64,000 nucleotides of DNA, from contig NZ_RAHX01000001.1 of assembly GCF_003605475.1 (NCBI RefSeq), positions 620,001 through 684,000 on the forward strand, written 5' to 3'. The notes below the pieces were generated by a model. The model made no database searches, was not told the DNA's origin, and saw nothing but the letters and a program-made list of their open reading frames with translations. Origin of the DNA: Aurantiacibacter aquimixticola. Lineage in GTDB: Bacteria > Pseudomonadota > Alphaproteobacteria > Sphingomonadales > Sphingomonadaceae. The position numbers and the translations under genes were made by a program. Positions within the stretch are counted from its first letter, which is position 1; every line of letters begins with the position of its first letter. This document shows positions 26,306-37,020 of this stretch, one piece after another.

Positions 26306-27820
26306 TCAGCCTTGCGCTTCGGCCAGATGCCTGGCGATGACCGGATTGTCGGGCGCCAGCTTCGCCGCGCGCTCCAGAAGAAGCAATCCTCGAGATCTGT
26401 CGCGTCCGCTCTGCACCAGAAGCCATCCTGCCGTGTCCATGACGCTGGGATGATCGGGCGCAAGCGCCAAGGCGGCTTCCGCAACGCGGATCGCCTCCTC
26501 CATCTCGCCCGCCCTACTGCGGGCATAGGCGAGATTGTTCAGCACTATCGCATTGCTGTCGCCCGTCCAGCGGCGCAGCTCTTCTTATGCGTCGATTGCG
26601 GCGCGCCAATTCTGTTCACGAAGCGCGGCGTCGCCTGCGGCCAGTAGAGTGCCCAGACGCTCCGCCGCCGGTGCACGCTCCAGCGCCTCCTCGACTTGTG
26701 AAGGCTGACCCGATGTGCGCGCTGCGCTCGTGAAAATGGCAAGGTCCTGCGATGTGCCGCGTGGGCTGGTCGCCAGGGGTCGGATCGTCGCATAGGCTGC
26801 CGCGCTCTGCCCGCTTTCAAGCTGCGCGCGCGCGAGAAGGCGGCGCGCCACGGCACGGTCCGGATACCGGCGAAGCTGCGCCTGCAATCGTGGCATCGCC
26901 TGCTCCGGCAGGTCGAGCTCGATCAGGGCGCGGGCGTAGAGCATCTGCATGCGCGCATCCTCGCGCCCCTCGATCGGCTGGAGGTAGCTGCGCACGGCGC
27001 GCCAGTCATTGTCCTCCGCCGCCAGGCGCGCTTGCAGGTAAAGTGCGTCTGGATCGCCCGGTGCGCGCTGCACGAAGGCATCGATCAGGGGGCGCGCTTC
27101 CCGTGTGCGCCCGAGTTCGCCAAGCATGCCGATCCGACCAAGCAGCGCCGCGCGGCTCTCGGGCCAAACCTCCGCTGCGACCTCGTAGAAGCGTAGCGCA
27201 TCGGAGAGATTGCCGCGTGCCTGTGCGACGCGCGCATTGGCAAACAGCGGATCGAGTCCGTCGGGGTCGATATCAAGAGCCTGGCCTGCGAGACGCCGGG
27301 CGGCATCGCTGTCACCAGCTTCCAGCAGAAATATCGCATAATCGGCCAAAAGACGTGATCTGTCACCGCTGCGGCGCAAACCCTCTTCGAATGCCGCCTG
27401 CGCCGATCGGAGATCTTCCAATCCGATATGCGCGAGCGCCGCGATGCGCGCGCCGTTCGCGTCGCGAACCCTATCCGCGGTCGCAAGCGCCTGCTCGAAA
27501 CGCCCCCGCAGCAAATCGGCCTCGGCAGACAGCTGCGCCATGTCTTCGAGAGTGGCTCCGAGGTCATGCAGCCTTGCTTATGAAGAGGCGGCCCCCTCGC
27601 CATCGCCGAGCTGCAGTTGCACGCGCGCCAGCATTTCCAGCGCGGCAATATCGTTCGCATCTTCTTCCAGGATACTGGCGAGATCGAGGCGCGCCTCGGT
27701 GAAGCGATTTTCGGCATAGGCCGCTTCCGCGCGCTCCATCCGCTCCGCCGGCGAAAGTCCGCAGGCGGCGAGCGAAAGCGCCAGTGCCGTGCCGAGCAGG
27801 ATGCGCGATCTTGCAAACAT
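26306..27820 (-). pseudogene. TPR-repeat lipoprotein gene broken by two in-frame TAA codons
   Basis: One continuous frame would encode about 504 residues: a lipoprotein signal (lipobox LAAC, ATG at 27820) followed by TPR repeats to the end at 26306. It is interrupted by TAA at 27578-27580 and again at 26585-26587, with no frameshift. TPR sequence carries on through both (GEGAASS, stop, ARLHDLGATLED; and WRAAIDA, stop, EELRRWTG). In both places a tyrosine codon, one base away, would suit a TPR helix. The remaining repeats look unspoiled, so inactivation is recent, or the stops are read through, or the assembly has errors. Confidence 0.75.
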
Positions 27821-27944
27821 CTCATCGCCGCTAGGGCAAGAGCGTTGAGAACCGGTTTACCAGTGCGCCAACCCCTTCCCTAGCGTCGCCGCGGCGGCTA
27901 GGGCGCGCGCAGCAAATTACATTCACGCAAAAAGGCACACAGTC

Positions 27945-29045
27945 ATGGGATTTCGCTGCGGGATCGTCGGCCTGCCCAATGTCGGCAAGTCCACCCTCTT
28001 CAACGCGCTCACCGAAACGCAGGCGGCGCAGGCGGCGAATTATCCGTTCTGCACGATCGAACCCAATGTCGGCCAGGTCGCCGTGCCGGACGAACGGCTG
28101 GAGAAGATTGCCGGTATCGCGCAGAGTGCCAAGATCGTGCACACGCAGCTTGGCTTCGTCGATATTGCGGGGCTCGTGAAAGGAGCCAGCGCGGGCGAAG
28201 GGCTCGGCAACCAGTTTCTCGGCAATATCAGGGAGGTGGACGCGATTGTTCATGTTCTTCGGTGCTTCGAGGATGACGATATCCAGCATGTCGCCAACCA
28301 TGTCGACCCGATCGCCGATGCGGAGGTTGTCGAGACGGAATTGATGCTCGCCGATCTCGAGAGCCTCGAAAAGCGTGTCGACAATGCCGCCAAGCGCGCG
28401 ACGGCGGGCGACAAGGAGGCCAAGGCGCTGGCCAGCGTGCTCGGGCAGGCGCTCGAATTGCTGCGTGACGGCAAGCCCGCGCGCCTCACCGAGCCGAAGG
28501 ATGACGAGGAAGTGCGCCTGCTTCGCCAGGCGCAGCTGCTGACGGCGAAGCCCGTGCTCTATGTATGCAATGTCGCGGAGGAGGATGCGGCCGAGGGCAA
28601 TGCCCTGTCCGCGCGGGTATTCGAGAAGGCTGAAGCCGAAGGCGCCCAGGCCGTTGTCGTATCCGCTGCGATCGAGGCGGAGCTGGTGGCGATGGACGAA
28701 AGCGAGCGCGCCGAATATCTCGCCGAGCTGGGCCTTGAGGAAAGTGGCCTCGCCCGCGTTATTCGTGCCGGTTACCGCCTGCTTGGCCTGCAGACCTTCT
28801 TCACTGCCGGGCCTAAGGAAGCTCGCGCCTGGACCTTTCCCGAAGGTGCCAAGGCGCCGCAAGCCGCTGGCGAGATCCACACCGATTTCGAGAAAGGCTT
28901 CATCCGCGCCGAAACCATCGCTTATGACGACTATGTGTCGCTGGGCGGTGAAACTCCCGCAAAAGACGCTGGCAAATTGCGGCAGGAGGGCAAGGAATAC
29001 GTCGTGCAGGATGGTGACGTGATGCTGTTCAAGTTCAACGTTTAA
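27945..29045 (+). CDS. ychF: ribosome-associated GTPase/ATPase YchF
   Basis: 366 residues. P-loop GLPNVGKST at residues 9-17; the switch region DIAGLVKGAS; the NxxE-type specificity segment typical of the Obg-related YchF group rather than a canonical NKxD; and the C-terminal TGS domain (FFTAGPKEARAWTF to the end, DVMLFKFNV). YchF binds ribosomes and prefers ATP in characterised members. It overlaps the DUF2167 gene by 11 bases, tail to tail. Confidence 0.96.
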   Translation: MGFRCGIVGLPNVGKSTLFNALTETQAAQAANYPFCTIEPNVGQVAVPDERLEKIAGIAQSAKIVHTQLGFVDIAGLVKGASAGEGLGNQFLGNIREVDAIVHVLRCFEDDDIQHVANHVDPIADAEVVETELMLADLESLEKRVDNAAKRATAGDKEAKALASVLGQALELLRDGKPARLTEPKDDEEVRLLRQAQLLTAKPVLYVCNVAEEDAAEGNALSARVFEKAEAEGAQAVVVSAAIEAELVAMDESERAEYLAELGLEESGLARVIRAGYRLLGLQTFFTAGPKEARAWTFPEGAKAPQAAGEIHTDFEKGFIRAETIAYDDYVSLGGETPAKDAGKLRQEGKEYVVQDGDVMLFKFNV

Positions 29046-29880
29046 CGGCCCGGTCCTTCGTACCGAACCACCGCCTGAATGGGACGGCGAGGGCGGCCGC
29101 CAACACCAGTAGCGCGATACCGAGCGGCTGAAGCAGCTTGGCGATCACTGCGAACACGCCTGCATTCTTCGCCACCGCAACACCGACCCCGGTCGCGACG
29201 AGGCCGGCGACGCCATAGCCGGCGACCTCGTCCCGCTCGGCATCGAAATCGGCGTAGCGCGCACCCGGGACAAATTCCGTGCGCTCGGAAAGCTGCTTGG
29301 CCACGGTTGACACCTCCGCAAGGCGGTCCATCGGCGCGACGATATTCATGCTCAGAACGCCATATCGACCAAGTATGCGCACATTATAATGCAGCGTGTT
29401 CTCCCCGCCATCGAAAAAGCGCAGTTCGCGCGCCCAGGTCACGGTGTTGGATACGCTGTCATATGAAGGGCGCTCGGCCCAGCCGAGCAATTGCACAGGC
29501 GTATAGCCGTCTTCGCGCCGTTTATCGTTCTGCGCGCGGACCTGCGCCTGCATCTCGTCCATCAATGCGTCGTAATCCGCCTCTCGCGCAGTGTCCGCCG
29601 CGACATGTCCGATCGGCTCCCACCGAATGACCGCACCCCATTCCGGCGATTTGGCATCGGCACTTTCGGGTACGATCATGCCGAGTATGTCGTCGGCTTC
29701 GGTCGAAGGATTTTCCCACAAATCGACGACGATGCGCCTTGCGTCGGCTGGCGGCAGGAAGCGCAAATCCGGCCCCAATGCGATCCGCGCATCCGCCGCG
29801 GAGAGTGGCACGACGCGATCTTGCGCAAGCAACGCTTGCGGCCATAGCAGCAAAAGGAAGGCAGCGATCAGACGGATCAT
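29035..29880 (-). CDS. DUF2167 family membrane-anchored periplasmic protein
   Basis: 281 residues. N-terminal signal (MIRLIAAFLLLLWPQALLAQ), a periplasmic domain with the DUF2167 features ADDILGMIVPES, GYTPVQLLGWAERPSYDS, LHYNVRILGRYGVLSMN, then one or two C-terminal hydrophobic segments (about 220-270) and a basic tail. Function of the family is unknown. The ATG at 29880 is used rather than an upstream TTG because the signal peptide begins there. Confidence 0.8.
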   Translation of the reverse strand: MIRLIAAFLLLLWPQALLAQDRVVPLSAADARIALGPDLRFLPPADARRIVVDLWENPSTEADDILGMIVPESADAKSPEWGAVIRWEPIGHVAADTAREADYDALMDEMQAQVRAQNDKRREDGYTPVQLLGWAERPSYDSVSNTVTWARELRFFDGGENTLHYNVRILGRYGVLSMNIVAPMDRLAEVSTVAKQLSERTEFVPGARYADFDAERDEVAGYGVAGLVATGVGVAVAKNAGVFAVIAKLLQPLGIALLVLAAALAVPFRRWFGTKDRAVKR

Positions 29881-29920
29881 GCCGTGCCGCTTAACGCCCA
29901 ATCCTTTCGATCCGGTTGGG

Positions 29921-29968
29921 CAAAAAAAGAAACGGCGCGAGAAAGCAGAATGCCTTCCCGCGCCGTTC
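29921..29968 (-). terminator. Rho-independent terminator of the TPR gene
   Basis: On the minus strand a 10-bp stem (GAACGGCGCG with CGCGCCGTTC) is followed by CTTTTTTTG, about 20 bases after the stop of the gene at 29988-31262. The loop is about 19 bases. Confidence 0.75.
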
Positions 29969-29987
29969 GCAATCGTAAGTCGCAGAG

Positions 29988-31262
29988 TTACTGGTTCATC
30001 ATCGTGTCGGCGTATGCCGCCCAGAGTTTGGCGATCGGATCACGCTCACCGGCAATCTGCTCGAAATTCGCTTTGGCAGCAGTGTAATTGCCCTGCTGCG
30101 TCTGCGCGATTCCCAGTCGCAGGCGCGCAGCGTCGGCGTCAAAACCGCGATCGAGCGCCAATTGGTAGAAACGCTCCGCATCGTCGTAGCGCTCGAGCGA
30201 GTAGAGCACGTCACCGGTGCTGAAGGCGGTTCGCGCATCGCCGCTTTCGGCTTCGCTGATATAGTCGTTCACCTCACTGCGGTCGCCCGCGGCGCGCGGC
30301 GTGGCAATGCCACGCAGCTCGACCAGATAGGCATCGCCCGCGTCGATGACGCCGCTATCGACACCGCGCTGCAGGACGGCGAGCACTTCGCTACCCATGA
30401 TGCGCGGATCGAGATCGTCGGCGAAATTGAAATATTCCTGCGAGCTCGAGATCGTGCCAGTCGCATCCATCAGGCGGTAAAGATCGACCCGCGTGGCAGG
30501 CTGGAACTCATACAGAGCACGGACGACCTGCAGCGCATTGGTCCAGTTCTGCTGGGCGTTGTTATTGCGGAGCAGAAGCTGCGAGACCGTCACGGCTTCA
30601 TTGCGAAGATCGTTGTCGTAGCTGTCCTGCAGGGCGCGCAGCAGCCAACGCTCCGGTACAGGCTGACCAGCGGCGAGCCTGCGTTCGGCCTCCTGCGAAA
30701 GGTAAGCGATGGACGCCGGGAAGTTTTCCTCAGCGGCGTAGCTCTGCGCGTAGATATATGCCGGGTCGTTCGCCGGATCACTGTCCGCATCGACGTAACC
30801 CGCAGCAACCGCCGCATCGAGCGCAGTCCGCGCGGCGGCATAATCGCCCGCGTTGAAGGCGAATTGCGCGTTGTAATAGTGATAGCGCGGGATGTCTGCA
30901 GCAGGCAGCTTTCCACTCTGCAACATCAACTGGATACCGCGTTGACGAAGGCCCGCGTCCTGCATGTTCTGACCGATCGCCTGAGCAAGATTGCCGACGA
31001 CGAACAGATCGTCCGGCGTACTGGCCGATGCGATCACCGCATCGACGCGCGCCCGCGCACCCTGCCAGTCCGGCGTTTCATTCGTCACCATGTCGGCAAC
31101 GGGCTGATATGCAGCTGCAAAGGCTTCGGAAAAGTCGCGGTCTTCCTGCGCGATCGCGGCAGGGGCATAGGCAGCGGAAGCGACAGCGCCGCCAGTGGCC
31201 AGCGCGATGGCGAGTGCAAGGTGCGAGGATTTCCGGCGAACGGAAAGGAAAGCACGGTACAT
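29988..31262 (-). CDS. exported TPR/Sel1-like repeat protein
   Basis: 424 residues. A long signal peptide (basic n-region, then LALAIALATGGAVASAA, cleavage near AIAQ), followed by repeated helical pairs with alanine, tyrosine and asparagine-rich consensus such as FAFNAGDYAAARTALDAA and YDDAERFYQLALDRGFD. It is probably a periplasmic scaffold for protein complexes. The start ATG at 31262 lies 8 bases after AGGAGA. It is transcribed divergently from gyrA and ends in a clear terminator. Confidence 0.75.
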   Translation of the reverse strand: MYRAFLSVRRKSSHLALAIALATGGAVASAAYAPAAIAQEDRDFSEAFAAAYQPVADMVTNETPDWQGARARVDAVIASASTPDDLFVVGNLAQAIGQNMQDAGLRQRGIQLMLQSGKLPAADIPRYHYYNAQFAFNAGDYAAARTALDAAVAAGYVDADSDPANDPAYIYAQSYAAEENFPASIAYLSQEAERRLAAGQPVPERWLLRALQDSYDNDLRNEAVTVSQLLLRNNNAQQNWTNALQVVRALYEFQPATRVDLYRLMDATGTISSSQEYFNFADDLDPRIMGSEVLAVLQRGVDSGVIDAGDAYLVELRGIATPRAAGDRSEVNDYISEAESGDARTAFSTGDVLYSLERYDDAERFYQLALDRGFDADAARLRLGIAQTQQGNYTAAKANFEQIAGERDPIAKLWAAYADTMMNQ

Positions 31263-31551
31263 CAATATGTTCTCCTGAAAGCTTCATGGCACGTCCGCTT
31301 TCGCGAACGCGTCGTTCCGGGGCGTATGGGTCTGTAACGCCCGAGATTGCCCATCTTTCCTACAAAATCGCCGCTGAATGGCGATTTAACGCGTCTGCCA
31401 GCCCTGTTCATGAGGCGTCGGCGGTCGAAGTGCCGCAAGTGTGGAAAAGCACGCAATTCGGGGCGAATCGCATTCCGCGCAACTGGCGCCGCTTGCGCCC
31501 GTCCCCTACCCTTCCAGATATGAAATTGGCAGCCACGGAAACACCCGTTCA

Positions 31552-34392
31552 GTGAGCGACGAAAGCAACATTCCCGCGCCCGACCAGGGCCCTGAACAAT
31601 ACGGCCGCATCGACATCGTCGATGAGATGAAGACCAGCTATCTCGATTACGCGATGAGCGTGATCGTCAGCCGCGCGCTGCCGGATGTGCGCGACGGGCT
31701 GAAGCCGGTCCATCGCCGCATTCTCTACGCCGCGCAGGTCGGCGGATACACGGCGTCACGGCCCTATCGAAAATCGGCCAAGATCGTCGGTGAAGTGATG
31801 GGTAGCTATCACCCGCATGGCGACAGCGCGATCTACGATGCGCTCGCCCGGATGGTGCAGCCGTGGTCGCTGCGCCTGCCGCTGATCGATGGCCAAGGCA
31901 ATTTCGGCAGCATGGACCCGGATCCGCCGGCGGCCATGCGCTATACAGAAAGCCGCCTTGCGCGCGCGGCGGAGCCGCTGCTGAGCGACCTTGACAAGGA
32001 CACGGTCGATTTCGTCGACAATTACGATGGCAGTGAGCAGGAGCCTTCCGTCCTGCCGGCCCGCTTCCCGAATCTGCTGGTCAATGGCGCGGGCGGTATC
32101 GCGGTTGGCATGGCAACCAATATCCCGCCGCACAATCTGGGCGAGGTGATCGACGGCTGCTTTGCCTACATGGACGATCCGGGCATCACGTCCGAGGCGC
32201 TGCATGAGATCATACCGGGTCCGGACTTTCCGACTGCGCCCTTGATCCTCGGCAAGGCCGGTGCGCGCTCAGCCTACACCACGGGTCGCGGTTCGATCCT
32301 GATGCGCTGCCGCCATGAAATCGAGACGGCGCGGGGCGACAAGGAAAGCATCGTCCTCACTTCCATTCCCTACCAAGTCGGCAAGGCCGGTTTGGTCGAA
32401 AAGATCGCCGACGCCGCGAAGGAAAAGCGGATCGAAGGTATTTCCGACATTCGCGACGAAAGCAGCCGCGCCGGTGTGCGCGTGGTGATTGACCTGAAGC
32501 GCGATGCGACGCCCGATGTGGTGCTCAACCAGCTGTGGCGGCATACGCCCGCGCAGACGTCCTTCCCCGCCAATATGCTCGCCATCCGCGGCGGCAGGCC
32601 GGAAACGCTGGCGCTGCGCGATTTCATCCAGGCCTTCATCCAGTTCCGCGAACAGGTCATCACCCGCCGCACCAAGTTCGAGCTGAACAAGGCGCGAGAT
32701 CGGGCGCACGTCTTACTCGGCCTGGTGGTCGCGGTGTCGAACCTCGACGAGGTCGTGGCGATGATCCGCGGCTCCTCGAACCCACAGCTCGCGCGCGAGA
32801 AACTGCTCGCAAAGCAGTGGCCCATCGGCGACATCGCGCAATATATCGCGCTGGTGGAAGCCATCGAGCCCAGCGATACGGAAGAAGGCGGCACGTATCA
32901 GCTCTCCGAGCGGCAGGTGAAGGCCATCCTTGCCCTGCGCCTTTCCAGCCTGACCGCGCTTGGCCGGGACGAGATTGCCGACGAGCTCAAAGAGCTCGCC
33001 ACGCAGATCGAATATTATCTGTCGATCCTCGCCGACCGGGCGAAACTCTATGGCGTGATGCGTGACGAGCTGCAGGAAGTGCGCGACCAGTTCGCAACGC
33101 CGCGCATGTCCGAAATCGCCCCTGCCTGGGACGGGATCGAGGACGAGGACCTGATCGAGCGGGAGGAGATGGTCGTCACCGTCACCCATTCCGGCTATAT
33201 CAAGCGTACGCCTCTGGCGACGTTCCGGGCGCAGGCGCGTGGCGGCAAGGGCCGCAGTGGCATGGCGACGAAGGACGAGGATGCCGTCGTCGAAATGTTC
33301 GTAACGTCGACGCATAACCCCGTGTTGTTCTTCACGAATACCGGCCGCGTCTATCGCCTGAAAGTCTGGAAACTGCCCGAAGGGGGGCCGCAGACGAAGG
33401 GACGGCCGATGGTCAATCTGCTGCCACTCGGTGATGAGGAGCGTGTCACCAACGTGCTGTCGCTGCCGGAGGACGAAGCCGATTGGGAAGCGCTCAACAT
33501 CGTCTTTGCCACCGAGCAGGGCATGGTGCGGCGTAATTCCATGGATGCCTTCACCAATGTGCCGACGGCGGGCAAATATGCGATGGGCTTTGTCGAGGGT
33601 AGCAATGACCGGCTGATCGGCGTCGAGTTGTTGAGCGAGGACCAGGAAGTCTTTCTCGCGTCCGACGCGGGCAAGGCCATCCGCTTCGCCGCCACCGATG
33701 CGCGCGAAACGAAGAGCCGGACAGGTATCGGCGTGCGTGGAATGGCGCTGAAGAAGGACGCCAAAGTCGTCAGCCTCGCCGTGCTCAACCGGCTGGATGC
33801 CGACATGGAGACGCGCGAAGCCTATCTGCGCGCCGCTGCGTGGAAGAACAACGAGGCCGAAGTGACACTGGACGCCGACACCGTGGAGGAAATGGCGGAG
33901 CGTGAGGAGTTCATCCTTACGCTCACCGCCAATGGCTACGGCAAGATCTCATCGGCCTACGAATATCGCACCATCGGTCGCGGCGGACAGGGCCTTGCCA
34001 ATATCGGCGAGCCCTCGGACAAGGATCGCAACGGGCCAGTCGTCGCCAGCTTCCCGGTCAAGCATGGTTCGCAGCTGATGCTGGTCACTGACCGGGCAAA
34101 GCTGATCCGGCTGCCGATTGAATTTCGCCACATGGTGGATGGCGGGTTCGCGGAGCATAAGGGATTTTCGATCTACGGGCGCGGTTCGTCGGGTGTGCGC
34201 ATCTTCGATGTCGCCAAGGGTGAGACCATCGTCGGCGCAGCGCTGATAGACGAGGACGAATCGCCCGAGAACGAGGCCGAAGAAGCGGTTGTCGAGGAGA
34301 TGCTCGAACGGCGCGGCGGCGGTGACGAGACGACCCCGCACACCACCCCGCATTCGGATAACGATATTGAGGGCGAGCCCGACTCGAGCTAG
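31552..34392 (+). CDS. gyrA: DNA gyrase subunit A
   Basis: 946 residues from GTG 31552; the frame stays open upstream to 31441 but that leader is not family-like. Catalytic tyrosine Y131 in AMRYTESRL. The quinolone-resistance region reads [10 protein letters not shown], with Ser92 and Asp96 at the positions of E. coli S83 and D87, i.e. a sensitive-type sequence. The GyrA box appears as QARGGKG (about residues 562-568 region), which separates it from ParC, and six-bladed C-terminal repeats follow, ending in an acidic, histidine-containing tail. It stands alone, divergent from the TPR gene. Confidence 0.95.
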   Translation: MSDESNIPAPDQGPEQYGRIDIVDEMKTSYLDYAMSVIVSRALPDVRDGLKPVHRRILYAAQVGGYTASRPYRKSAKIVGEVMGSYHPHGDSAIYDALARMVQPWSLRLPLIDGQGNFGSMDPDPPAAMRYTESRLARAAEPLLSDLDKDTVDFVDNYDGSEQEPSVLPARFPNLLVNGAGGIAVGMATNIPPHNLGEVIDGCFAYMDDPGITSEALHEIIPGPDFPTAPLILGKAGARSAYTTGRGSILMRCRHEIETARGDKESIVLTSIPYQVGKAGLVEKIADAAKEKRIEGISDIRDESSRAGVRVVIDLKRDATPDVVLNQLWRHTPAQTSFPANMLAIRGGRPETLALRDFIQAFIQFREQVITRRTKFELNKARDRAHVLLGLVVAVSNLDEVVAMIRGSSNPQLAREKLLAKQWPIGDIAQYIALVEAIEPSDTEEGGTYQLSERQVKAILALRLSSLTALGRDEIADELKELATQIEYYLSILADRAKLYGVMRDELQEVRDQFATPRMSEIAPAWDGIEDEDLIEREEMVVTVTHSGYIKRTPLATFRAQARGGKGRSGMATKDEDAVVEMFVTSTHNPVLFFTNTGRVYRLKVWKLPEGGPQTKGRPMVNLLPLGDEERVTNVLSLPEDEADWEALNIVFATEQGMVRRNSMDAFTNVPTAGKYAMGFVEGSNDRLIGVELLSEDQEVFLASDAGKAIRFAATDARETKSRTGIGVRGMALKKDAKVVSLAVLNRLDADMETREAYLRAAAWKNNEAEVTLDADTVEEMAEREEFILTLTANGYGKISSAYEYRTIGRGGQGLANIGEPSDKDRNGPVVASFPVKHGSQLMLVTDRAKLIRLPIEFRHMVDGGFAEHKGFSIYGRGSSGVRIFDVAKGETIVGAALIDEDESPENEAEEAVVEEMLERRGGGDETTPHTTPHSDNDIEGEPDSS

Positions 34393-35084
34393 GCCGCCCC
34401 GCCCTGTATCACGCTCAGCTCGGGATCGCGCTTGCGCAGCGTCGTGACGATGCCGACGGTGATCAGGAATTGTCCGAAGTAATAGATCGGCCAGACGAGA
34501 TATTCGGGCAGCGGGCTTCCCGATAGCGGCCCTAGCCCGGCAAAGATCAGGATGTCGGAAAGGACGAACAGGATTGCGCCCGCGGCAACGCTGGCGCGCG
34601 GAAAGGTGCTCGTCCAAGCGGCAGCGGCCATGATGCCGAGCGCAAGTCCGTAGACTCCGGCGCCGATGGCGAAGAGCCCCTCGGCAAAGGTGTAAGCGAT
34701 CACCGCCGGCAGAACGCAAAGCGCGATGAAAATGACGCTTTCCACGCCCTTCCCGGGTCCGCGCGTATGGCGCATGAAGAGCCGGATCATCATGAGATGG
34801 AAGATGACGAATATTCCCGCGCCAACGCGCAGGTCGAATTCGATCGCCATATCGGCCACGCTGGCGACGGCCATCGCAGCTGCGAGTAGTCGCGCATCGC
34901 TGCTGCCGTGCCGTAGCCAGGCATAGATCGCCAGAAAGGCGCAGGCGCTGCCCTTGATCGGCCAGAGATACAGCTCCGGCAGCGCGCTCACCCGCATATA
35001 GTAGAATGCCAGCGCCGCGATGACGCTCAGGACGAGGTAGGGGCGCTTGTCGACCAGTGCCTTTGAGGGTGCTCTGCGCGGCAT
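34389..35084 (-). CDS. lysoplasmalogenase-like membrane protein (YhhN family)
   Basis: 231 residues with about eight membrane segments; the YhhN/TMEM86 family. Conserved acidic positions lie in helix contexts such as [12 protein letters not shown] and [10 protein letters not shown]. Eukaryotic TMEM86B cleaves the vinyl-ether bond of lysoplasmalogens; the bacterial substrate is not certain. The ATG at 35084 (MPRRAPSK) is taken as the start. It ends opposite gyrA with both stops overlapping in CTAG, and is divergent from trmFO. Confidence 0.75.
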   Translation of the reverse strand: MPRRAPSKALVDKRPYLVLSVIAALAFYYMRVSALPELYLWPIKGSACAFLAIYAWLRHGSSDARLLAAAMAVASVADMAIEFDLRVGAGIFVIFHLMMIRLFMRHTRGPGKGVESVIFIALCVLPAVIAYTFAEGLFAIGAGVYGLALGIMAAAAWTSTFPRASVAAGAILFVLSDILIFAGLGPLSGSPLPEYLVWPIYYFGQFLITVGIVTTLRKRDPELSVIQGGAA

Positions 35085-35148
35085 GCGCCCTGCACTATCG
35101 CCGCCCCCGCGATTGCGCCAGCGCGCTTTCCGACTTATCTGCGCCGCC

Positions 35149-36516
35149 ATGACCCATCAGGTGCACATTATCGGTGGCGGCCTCGCCGGAAGCGAAGCCG
35201 CCTGGCAGCTCGCCCAGCGCGGCGTGCGGGTGCGCCTTTCCGAAATGCGCGGCGGCGGCGGATCCACGCCGGCGCACCAGACGGACGGTCTGGCGGAAAT
35301 GGTGTGTTCCAACTCCTTCCGCAGCGATGACGATACGAAGAACGCCGTCGGCCTGCTCCATCACGAGATGCGTCGGCTCGACAGCATAATCATGCGCGCA
35401 GGCGAAAAGGCGCGTGTGCCGGCAGGCAGCGCAATGGCGGTGGACCGGGACGTGTTCAGCGCAGAGGTCGAGCGACTGCTGGCGGAGCACCCGAATGTGG
35501 AGCTGGTGCGCGAGCTGGTGTCCGAATTGCCGCAGAGCGGCCTCACCATTGTTGCCACCGGTCCGCTCACCGCCGACGCGCTTGCCGCCAGCATCGTCAA
35601 AGCGACCGGTGAGGACCGCCTCGCTTTCTTCGATGCCATCGCGCCCATCGTCCACCGCGACAGTATCGACATGTCGAAGGCGTGGATCCAGTCGCGCTGG
35701 AACAAGCGAACCGAAGCCTCGAACGAGGATGGCGACTACATCAATTGCCCAATGACGAAGGAGGAGTACCTCGCCTTCCACCAAGGCTTGCTCGATGCCG
35801 AAAAGGGCGAATTCAAGGAATGGGAAGCCAACACGCCCTATTTCGACGGTTGCATGCCGATCGAGGTGATGGCGGAGCGTGGGGTCGAGACCCTGCGCTA
35901 CGGCCCGATGAAGGGTGTCGGCCTCGATAATCCCTACGATACGAGCGAAGAGCATCCACAGGGCAAATGGCCCTACGCGGTCGTGCAGCTGCGGCAGGAC
36001 AACAAGCTCGGCACGCTGTGGAACATGGTCGGCTTCCAGACGAAGATGAAATACGGCGCGCAAGTGGAGCTTTTCCGCACCATCCCGGGGCTGGAAAATG
36101 CCGAGTTTGCACGTCTGGGCGGGATGCATCGCAACACCTTCCTCAATTCGCCCATCGTGCTCGATCGCCAGCTGCGATTGAACAGGGGGCCGCATATCCG
36201 CTTTGCCGGGCAGATCACCGGCTGCGAAGGCTATGTCGAAAGCGCTGCGGTCGGCCTCATGGCCGGGCTGATGGCGGCGAGTGAAGTCGCTGGCGATGAC
36301 TGGAGCGCGCCGCCGCGGACATCGGCGATGGGTGCGCTGCTATCGCACATCACAGGCGATGCGGAGGCGAGTAGCTTCCAGCCCATGAACGTCAATTTCG
36401 GGCTTTTCCCACCGCTGCACGAGGTGAAGAAGAAGCAGCGCAAGGAAGCCTATACCTCGCGCGCGAAGACGGAATTCGGCGAATGGCTGCGGTTGCGCGA
36501 GCGTGTGCCCGCCTGA
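35149..36516 (+). CDS. trmFO: methylenetetrahydrofolate-tRNA-(uracil-5-)-methyltransferase TrmFO
   Basis: 455 residues. Uses methylene-THF and FAD to make ribothymidine 54 in the T-loop of tRNAs. FAD-binding [16 protein letters not shown] at the N-terminus, then the family blocks [37 protein letters not shown] and [13 protein letters not shown] [13 protein letters not shown]. The start at ATG 35149 matches the family ([11 protein letters not shown]). Typical of bacteria that lack TrmA for this modification. Confidence 0.95.
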   Translation: MTHQVHIIGGGLAGSEAAWQLAQRGVRVRLSEMRGGGGSTPAHQTDGLAEMVCSNSFRSDDDTKNAVGLLHHEMRRLDSIIMRAGEKARVPAGSAMAVDRDVFSAEVERLLAEHPNVELVRELVSELPQSGLTIVATGPLTADALAASIVKATGEDRLAFFDAIAPIVHRDSIDMSKAWIQSRWNKRTEASNEDGDYINCPMTKEEYLAFHQGLLDAEKGEFKEWEANTPYFDGCMPIEVMAERGVETLRYGPMKGVGLDNPYDTSEEHPQGKWPYAVVQLRQDNKLGTLWNMVGFQTKMKYGAQVELFRTIPGLENAEFARLGGMHRNTFLNSPIVLDRQLRLNRGPHIRFAGQITGCEGYVESAAVGLMAGLMAASEVAGDDWSAPPRTSAMGALLSHITGDAEASSFQPMNVNFGLFPPLHEVKKKQRKEAYTSRAKTEFGEWLRLRERVPA

Positions 36517-36517
36517 G

Positions 36518-36988
36518 TTAGCAGCGGCAGCTGGAGGTTCGGCGCGGCGTGGGGCGGCTGGTGGCGAATTCGCCCTGCGTGAGCTCTCGATCGCCATTGC
36601 CATCCATCGCGTCGAAGCGCGTGGCAGTGGTCACGGCCCACTCCTCGAAGGTCAGCAGATTGTTGCCATCCTTGTCGAGCCGGCGGAACGCTTCGGTGCG
36701 GGTCGAGAGCATTTCATTGCGCGTGATCTTCAGATCGCGATTGCGGTCGTAGCGAAAGAAGCGTCGCTGTTCGCGGGTCAGCTCGCTTGCTTCGGGCGGT
36801 GCGGGCCCTTCCATGTCGGCGACATCGGCGCTGGGCAGCGCATCGGGATCATCCACCTCCGCTTCGGCAAGTGCATCCGGATCGGGCGGCGGCGCGGCCT
36901 GCTCGACCTGAGCCCTTCCCTGCATCCAGAACAGGCCCACGCTTAAGGCAATGAGCGTGAGGGCAGCCCCTAGAATCGCCTGTTTCAA
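36518..36988 (-). CDS. exported EF-hand protein
   Basis: 156 residues. N-terminal signal or membrane anchor (ILGAALTLIALSVGLFW), an acidic Pro/Asp/Ala-rich linker, then three EF-hand-like calcium loops: YDRNRDLKITRNE, LDKDGNNLLTFEE and MDGNGDRELTQGE. The C-terminus is arginine/cysteine-rich (RRTSSCRC). Probably a periplasmic calcium-binding protein of unknown partner. It converges on trmFO with one base between stops. Confidence 0.75.
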   Translation of the reverse strand: MKQAILGAALTLIALSVGLFWMQGRAQVEQAAPPPDPDALAEAEVDDPDALPSADVADMEGPAPPEASELTREQRRFFRYDRNRDLKITRNEMLSTRTEAFRRLDKDGNNLLTFEEWAVTTATRFDAMDGNGDRELTQGEFATSRPTPRRTSSCRC

Positions 36989-37020
36989 AAATTGCCTTTC
37001 GTTCGTCTACAAAACTTTCT

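Noticed and set aside
26585..27580. The two TAA codons as selenocysteine or other recoding sites.
   Set aside because: Selenocysteine uses UGA, and no SECIS-like structure was evident; nonsense mutation or an assembly error is simpler.
31441..34392. Reading this gene as parC, partner of the parE fragment at the window start.
   Set aside because: It is long, has a GyrA-box-like QARGGKG and a full C-terminal domain, so it is gyrA.
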